DNA of 10,447 nt from Lentisphaeria bacterium (lineage in GTDB: Bacteria > Verrucomicrobiota > Lentisphaeria > Oligosphaerales > Oligosphaeraceae): positions 1-10,447 of the forward strand of contig JAKSPA010000040.1 in the NCBI GenBank assembly GCA_024405235.1. Direction: 5' to 3'. The notes beneath the pieces are model-generated. The model was not told the DNA's origin, ran no database searches, and saw nothing but the letters and a program-made list of their open reading frames with translations. The translations under genes and the position numbers were made by a program. This document shows, in pieces, positions 6,245 through 10,447 of the stretch. The first letter of the stretch is position 1, and every line of letters starts with the position of its first letter.

Positions 6245-7591
6245 ATGTACGATTTAATGGTCATCGGCGCAGGCCCCGGCGGATACGAGGCGGCAGCATA
6301 CGCGGCAAAGCATTTCGGCAAGAAGGTCGTCCTCTTCGAAAAGCAGGAACTGGGCGGCACCTGCCTGAACGTCGGCTGCATTCCCACCAAGACTTTCATG
6401 CGCTCCATCAAGACTCTTGAAGAGTGCGAAGAGGCAAAGACCTACGGTATCGTCACCGAAGGCGCTGCAAAACTCGACATGGCAGCCGTTCAGGCACGCA
6501 AGCAGAAGGTCGTCGGCCAGCTGGTGAAGGGCGTTGCGGCGATGGAAAAGGGCGCAGGCGTCGAAGTGGTCAAGGCCACCGCGAAGATCGTCGGAATCGG
6601 CAAAGTCGAAGCAGACGGCAAGCTCTACGAGGGCGCCAACATCCTTATCGCAACGGGTTCCGTTCCTGCCTGCCCGCCGATTCCAGGCCTCCGCGACAAT
6701 CCGCTCGTGCTGGATTCCACTGGCATTCTGGCGCTGGACAAGCTGCCGAAGGCCCTCGTCGTCATCGGCGGCGGCGTCATCGGTCTTGAATTCGCCAACT
6801 TCTTCCACTCGGCAGGCACAGATGTGACCATCGTCGAGATGATGCCCAAGATCGCTCCCGTCGTTGACGACGAGATCGGCCAGCAGCTCCACAAGGAACT
6901 GGTCCGCAGCGGCATCAAGATCAATCTCAACTGCAAGGTCGTCAAGATCGAGGGCTCCACGCTCTTCTATCTGGATCCCGATGGCAAAGAGCAGCAGGTC
7001 ACTGGCGACTACGTCCTGAATTCAACAGGCCGCCGCGCAATCCTGCCCGAAGGCATCGAAGCTCTGAAGATGGACACCACCCGCAAGGGCATCGTCACCG
7101 ACGATTTCGGCAAGACCTCCGTCTCCGGTATCTGGGCATGCGGCGACGTCACTGGTCGCTGCCTGCTGGCGCACGCCGCCACCCGCGAGGGCATCGTGGC
7201 CGTCAACAACATGTCCGGTGATGCGGATCGCATGAGATACAAGGCGAGGCCATCCGTCAGCTTCACGCATCCTGCAGGCACGCAGGTCGGCGCCACCGAG
7301 CAGGAGCTGAAGGCAAAGGGCATCGCATACCGCAAGGTCGTCCAGCCGATGGCCATGGCGGGACGCTTCATGGTCGACTACGCTGGCAAGAACGGCACCG
7401 TGAAGGTTCTGGTCAGCGAGAAGTACGGCCAGATTCTCGGCGTTCACGCAATCGGCGGCTGCGCAGGCGAATTCATCTGCGCAGCAAGCACATGGGTTGC
7501 CAACGAGATGACTGTCGACACCGTCCTCAGAACCATCTTCCCGCATCCGACCGTCTCCGAATCCATCCGCGAGGCCGCAATCCACGCATAA
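6245..7591 (+). CDS. lpdA: Dihydrolipoyl dehydrogenase (E3)
   Basis: This encodes a 448-residue FAD flavoenzyme that reoxidises the dihydrolipoyl groups of E2 and reduces NAD. The N-terminal FAD-binding loop is VIGAGPGGYEAA (6-17). The redox disulfide is Cys40-Cys45 in GGTCLNVGCIPTK. The NAD-binding fold has VIGGGVIGLEFA (173-184) with Glu198 at the end of the second strand, as expected for NAD and not NADP. A second FAD motif, GIWACGDVTG, is at 295-304. The dimerisation domain ends with the catalytic pair His434 and Glu439 in HPTVSE. Every expected residue is present, and the length is slightly shorter than the usual 460-475. It sits between E2 and E1 in the same direction and is followed by a 98-bp gap with alternative hairpins. 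Confidence 0.95.
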   Translation: MYDLMVIGAGPGGYEAAAYAAKHFGKKVVLFEKQELGGTCLNVGCIPTKTFMRSIKTLEECEEAKTYGIVTEGAAKLDMAAVQARKQKVVGQLVKGVAAMEKGAGVEVVKATAKIVGIGKVEADGKLYEGANILIATGSVPACPPIPGLRDNPLVLDSTGILALDKLPKALVVIGGGVIGLEFANFFHSAGTDVTIVEMMPKIAPVVDDEIGQQLHKELVRSGIKINLNCKVVKIEGSTLFYLDPDGKEQQVTGDYVLNSTGRRAILPEGIEALKMDTTRKGIVTDDFGKTSVSGIWACGDVTGRCLLAHAATREGIVAVNNMSGDADRMRYKARPSVSFTHPAGTQVGATEQELKAKGIAYRKVVQPMAMAGRFMVDYAGKNGTVKVLVSEKYGQILGVHAIGGCAGEFICAASTWVANEMTVDTVLRTIFPHPTVSESIREAAIHA

Positions 7592-7598
7592 TGGCGTG

Positions 7599-7664
7599 TC
7601 AGTCCTGCGCTTGAGAAGAAATCACGCGCGGGACTGAAACGGAAACAATTTGTTTTTTTAGTCC
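7599..7664 (+). promoter_or_regulatory. Mutually exclusive hairpins in the E3-E1 gap
   Basis: TCAGTCCTGCGC (7599-7610) can pair with GCGCGGGACTGA (7626-7637) over 12 bp with one U-G pair and a 15-base loop. The GGACT inside its right arm (7631-7635) can instead pair with AGTCC at 7660-7664, helped by AAAC/GTTT (7637-7640, 7652-7655). A run of seven T lies between (7653-7659). The first hairpin is too far from the T run to be a standard terminator. Possible roles are RNA processing, stabilisation or attenuation between E3 and E1. Confidence 0.4.
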
Positions 7665-7689
7665 AAAGCAAAACAAAAGGAAAAAATCA

Positions 7690-10185
7690 ATGACCAAATC
7701 ACTCAACATCCTCCCAGAGGATTGGCTGAAGCCCGGCAAGATCTCCTTCAAGGACATCGCAGTCTGCCAGTATGACAAGACCATCGCGCAGGAGAAGAAA
7801 CGCTACTCCAAGGGCGATTTCCTTGCCATCTATCACGACATGCTGGTCTGCCACACCTTCGAGACCGTCATCAACGAAATCAAGCTCCAGGGCAAGTTCG
7901 AAGATGTCGAATACAAGCATCCAGGCCCTGCTCACCTGTCGCTCGGACAGGCCGCGACTGCAGTCGGCGCCGCCTTCAATCTGGACATGAACGACTTCAC
8001 CTTCGGTAGCCATCGTTCTCACTCCGAGATTCTGGCGAAAGGCCTCTCCGCCATCCGCAAACTGGACGACGCAGCTCTCCAGAAGGTCATGGAAGACTTC
8101 TTCGGCGGCATCACTCTTGACGTGGTCAAGAAGCACTGCAAGTGCACCACCGTCAAGGAACTGGCCAAATACTTCCTTGTCTATGGCGCATACGCGGAAA
8201 TCTTCGCGCGCGTCACTGGCTTCAACAAGGGCTGGGGCGGCTCCATGCACTGCTTCTTCACGCCGTTCGGCATCTATCCCAACAACGCAATCGTCGGCGG
8301 TTCCGGCCCCGTGGCTCCTGGCGCCGCGCTCTTCAAACTGGTCAACGACCAGAAGGGTATCGTCCTCTGCAACATCGGCGACGCATCCTTCGGCTGCGGC
8401 CCTGTTTGGGAAGGCATGATGTTCTCCGCAATGGGTCAGTTCAAGACCCTCTGGAAGGAGAAGGGCTTCAAGGGTCTCCCGATCCTCTTCAACTGCTCCA
8501 ACAACGGCTACGGAATGGGCGGCCAGACCGCTTCCTCCGCCACCGAGAACTTCCTTGGCGAGACCATGCCCTACGGTATGCTCGCGCGTATCGGCGCAGG
8601 CGTCGATCCCGACCAGATGTTCGCGGAACGCGTCAACGGCTATGATCCGCTGGCAGTCGCAGATGCCGTCAAGCGCCAGAAGGACCACCTGCTCAAGGGC
8701 GAAGGCCCCGCGCTGCTCGACGTCGCCACCTATCGTATCGGCGGTCACTCTCCTTCCGATGCTTCCAGCTACCGCACGAAGGAAGAACTGGACATCTGGA
8801 AGAATTTCGATGCGATCAAGGCCTATCGCGACAAGTATGTCGACGGAAAGGTGTTCACCGACCAGGAGGCCGCTCAGATCGAGAAGAGCGTCCACGACAT
8901 GGTTAAGGAATGCTTCGTGATGGCTATCGACAAGGAGATCTCCCCCTACGAGGCCATGGATTCCATGTTCATCGAGAACGTCATGTTCTCCAACAAGAAG
9001 CTCGAGAGCTGCGACGAGAGCCGCAAGGGCGATGCAGACTTCCTGCAGCCTCTGGCCGAGAACGAGCAGTTCAAGAAGGTTCAGGCCAAGAAGCGCTTCT
9101 ACGCCGACGAGACTGGCAAGCCCTACAGCAAGATGCTTGTCTATAACATCTGCGACGCAGTCTTCGAAGCCATGACCAACCGCTTCTCCAAGGATCCCAC
9201 CATGGTCGCATTCGGCGAAGACAATCGTGACTGGGGCGGCGCATACGCCTGCTATCGCGGTCTGACCGAACTGCTGCCTTACCACCGCTTCTTCAACAGC
9301 CCCATCTCCGAGGCCGCCATCATCGGCTCCGCCGTGGGTTACGCGCTGGCTGGTGGCCGTGCCGTCGCCGAAATCATGTACTGCGACTTCATCGGCCGTT
9401 GCGGCGATGAGCTCTTCAACCAGCTCTCCAAGTGGCAGGCCATGTCCGGCGGCGTTCTCCGCATGCCAGTCGTGGTTCGTATCTCCGTCGGCTTCAAGTA
9501 TGGTGCACAGCACTCTCAGGACTGGAGCAGCATCTTCAACCACATCCCTGGCCTGAAGGTCTGCTATCCTGTCACTCCTTACGATGCGAAGGGTATGCTC
9601 AACAGCGCTCTGGCCGGCACCGATCCTGTCATCTTCCTTGAGTCGCAGCAGTGCTACTCCAAGGGCGAGATGTTCCACCAGGGCGGCGTTCCCACCGAAT
9701 ACTACGAAATCCCGATCGGCGAGCCCGATGTCAAGAAGGCTGGTAAGGATCTGACCATCATCACGCTCGGACCGGCTCTCTACAAGGCACTGGACGCAGC
9801 GAAGGAACTCGAGAAGTACGGCATCGACGCAGAGGTCATCGACCTGCGCGCCGTCAACCCGCTGAACTACGACAAGCTCGTCGAGTCCGTGAAGAAGACC
9901 GGCAAGGTCGTCATGGTCAACGAAGCCGTCGAGCGCGGCAACGTCATGCAGAATGTCGCCGCCACGCTTTCACAGCTGGCGTTCGACTATCTGGACGCTC
10001 CGATCGCTGTCGTCGGCAGCCGCAACTGGGTCTCCCCCGCAGCAGAACTCGAGTCCAAGTTCTTCCCGCAGGTCTCCTGGATTCTCGATACCATCAACGA
10101 GCGCATCATGCCTCTCAAGGGCTACGCTCCTTCCATCAACCGTTCACTCGGTGAACTCGCACGCACTTCCCGTCAGGGCGTGTAA
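7690..10185 (+). CDS. Fused alpha-beta E1 subunit of a 2-oxoacid (probably pyruvate) dehydrogenase
   Basis: This 831-residue single chain joins the usually separate E1 alpha and beta subunits. The alpha half (about 40-415) has HLSLGQAATAVGA, the SHRSHSEILAKG segment, GWGGSMH, a thiamine-diphosphate motif starting IGDASFGCG (Gly230, Asp231) and closing with Asn271-Asn272 (NCSNNGYGMG), and the loop YRIGGHSPSDASSYRT with His353. A linker of about 60 residues follows. The beta half (about 475-825) has FGEDNRDWGG, SPISEAAIIGSAVGYALAGG with the catalytic-type Glu540, GAQHSQ with His608, and the C-terminal transketolase-like segment IDLRAVNPLNYDKLVESVKK. About 45 residues (119-166) are inserted in the alpha half where typical E1 alpha runs straight on. 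AGGA lies 8 bases before the ATG. The enzyme decarboxylates a 2-oxoacid and acylates the E2 lipoyl groups. Exact substrate is not certain. Confidence 0.92.
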   Translation: MTKSLNILPEDWLKPGKISFKDIAVCQYDKTIAQEKKRYSKGDFLAIYHDMLVCHTFETVINEIKLQGKFEDVEYKHPGPAHLSLGQAATAVGAAFNLDMNDFTFGSHRSHSEILAKGLSAIRKLDDAALQKVMEDFFGGITLDVVKKHCKCTTVKELAKYFLVYGAYAEIFARVTGFNKGWGGSMHCFFTPFGIYPNNAIVGGSGPVAPGAALFKLVNDQKGIVLCNIGDASFGCGPVWEGMMFSAMGQFKTLWKEKGFKGLPILFNCSNNGYGMGGQTASSATENFLGETMPYGMLARIGAGVDPDQMFAERVNGYDPLAVADAVKRQKDHLLKGEGPALLDVATYRIGGHSPSDASSYRTKEELDIWKNFDAIKAYRDKYVDGKVFTDQEAAQIEKSVHDMVKECFVMAIDKEISPYEAMDSMFIENVMFSNKKLESCDESRKGDADFLQPLAENEQFKKVQAKKRFYADETGKPYSKMLVYNICDAVFEAMTNRFSKDPTMVAFGEDNRDWGGAYACYRGLTELLPYHRFFNSPISEAAIIGSAVGYALAGGRAVAEIMYCDFIGRCGDELFNQLSKWQAMSGGVLRMPVVVRISVGFKYGAQHSQDWSSIFNHIPGLKVCYPVTPYDAKGMLNSALAGTDPVIFLESQQCYSKGEMFHQGGVPTEYYEIPIGEPDVKKAGKDLTIITLGPALYKALDAAKELEKYGIDAEVIDLRAVNPLNYDKLVESVKKTGKVVMVNEAVERGNVMQNVAATLSQLAFDYLDAPIAVVGSRNWVSPAAELESKFFPQVSWILDTINERIMPLKGYAPSINRSLGELARTSRQGV

Positions 10186-10192
10186 TCGCACG

Positions 10193-10208
10193 TCAGCTGT
10201 TTAGCTGA
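10193..10208 (+). other. Small stem-loop after the E1 stop codon
   Basis: TCAGCT and AGCTGA form a perfect 6-bp stem around a GTTT loop, just upstream of the main terminator. It could protect the mRNA 3' end or simply be part of the terminator region. Confidence 0.4.
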
Positions 10209-10215
10209 ACTGCGC

Positions 10216-10265
10216 AAAGGCCGAAAGAGCAATGCAAAACGCGCCGCTCTTTCGGCCTTTTTTTT
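10216..10265 (+). terminator. Strong intrinsic terminator of the dehydrogenase operon
   Basis: A perfect 15-bp stem pairs AAAGGCCGAAAGAGC (10216-10230) with GCTCTTTCGGCCTTT (10246-10260) around a 15-base loop, and a run of eight T begins at 10258. It lies 31 bp after the E1 stop and closes the transcription unit that begins near 3574. Confidence 0.93.
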
Positions 10266-10366
10266 CGGAACTATATACTTAAGTTATCTGCATGGCCCAA
10301 ATGGCCACATGTCTCAAATGGAATTTTTTTTTGAACGCTATGTTCCCCAAGAGGGTAGGAATTAAG

Positions 10367-10391
10367 CCGCATTGGGCGCAGCACAATGCGG
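10367..10391. repeat. Inverted repeat between terminator and heptamer array
   Basis: CCGCATTG (10367-10374) and CAATGCGG (10384-10391) form a perfect 8-bp stem with a 9-base loop. A second small palindrome, GGCG-TTCA-CGCC, follows at 10399-10410. No gene is visible from 10266 to the window end, and neither hairpin has a T tract. Confidence 0.55.
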
Positions 10392-10414
10392 AAGTACGGG
10401 CGTTCACGCCAGTG

Positions 10415-10447
10415 CAATTCACAATTCACAATTCACAATTCACAATT
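10415..10447. repeat. Heptamer tandem repeat, CAATTCA x4.7, cut by window edge
   Basis: Four perfect CAATTCA copies and a partial CAATT run to the last base, so the array probably continues outside. It is a second 7-bp tandem array, unrelated in sequence to GCAGACG at 3347-3367 but of the same unit length. Confidence 0.92.

Noticed and set aside
7699..9678. Long 659-residue bottom-strand frame opposite E1
   Set aside because: It is an antisense artefact of the strongly C-ending codon use; the E1 motifs are on the top strand.

Overview
The window looks like bacterial chromosome of moderately high GC. The layout is 'four helix bundle + suffix + C4 zinc finger' gene, a fused E1 alpha-beta 2-oxoacid dehydrogenase, and several short tandem-repeat tracts between genes. 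This combination fits an anaerobic PVC-type gut or environmental bacterium (Kiritimatiellota/Lentisphaerota-like), but that placement is my impression from gene content and is not proven by any marker gene here.

Left part (1-2469). An HD-domain hydrolase, cut off at the window's left edge, runs rightward. It converges on a leftward two-gene operon across a hairpin that may terminate both. The operon is a Gfo/Idh/MocA oxidoreductase followed, 24 bp later, by an alpha/beta hydrolase. Both operon genes have good ribosome binding sites and look like small-molecule, probably carbohydrate-related, enzymes.

Middle part (2470-3619). This is the accessory-looking section. A leftward gene of clearly lower GC encodes a four-helix-bundle protein with a C-terminal four-cysteine zinc finger. 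Simple-sequence tracts lie on both sides of it. Two of them (2593-2612 and 3372-3391) form an imperfect outward-facing inverted repeat with the same 8-bp period. The gene's start runs into the right-hand repeats, with no ATG and no ribosome binding site. I read this as a candidate small repeat-bounded cassette, possibly decayed at its 5' end. To its right lies a regulatory region with three TGCGCA words, an 11-bp inverted repeat and a good sigma70-type promoter.

Right part (3539-10265). One transcription unit carries a DeoR-family regulator, a dihydrolipoyl acyltransferase (E2), dihydrolipoyl dehydrogenase (E3) and a single-chain E1 alpha-beta subunit. It ends at a strong intrinsic terminator. 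Together these encode a complete 2-oxoacid dehydrogenase complex, most likely pyruvate dehydrogenase: E1 decarboxylates the 2-oxoacid with thiamine diphosphate and acylates the lipoyl arms of E2, E2 passes the acyl group to CoA, and E3 reoxidises the lipoyl groups with NAD. The three enzyme genes use strongly C-ending codons, as expected for high expression. The regulator's position suggests sugar-phosphate-linked control of the operon. Beyond the terminator, about 180 bp hold inverted repeats and a CAATTCA heptamer array running off the window, with no gene visible.
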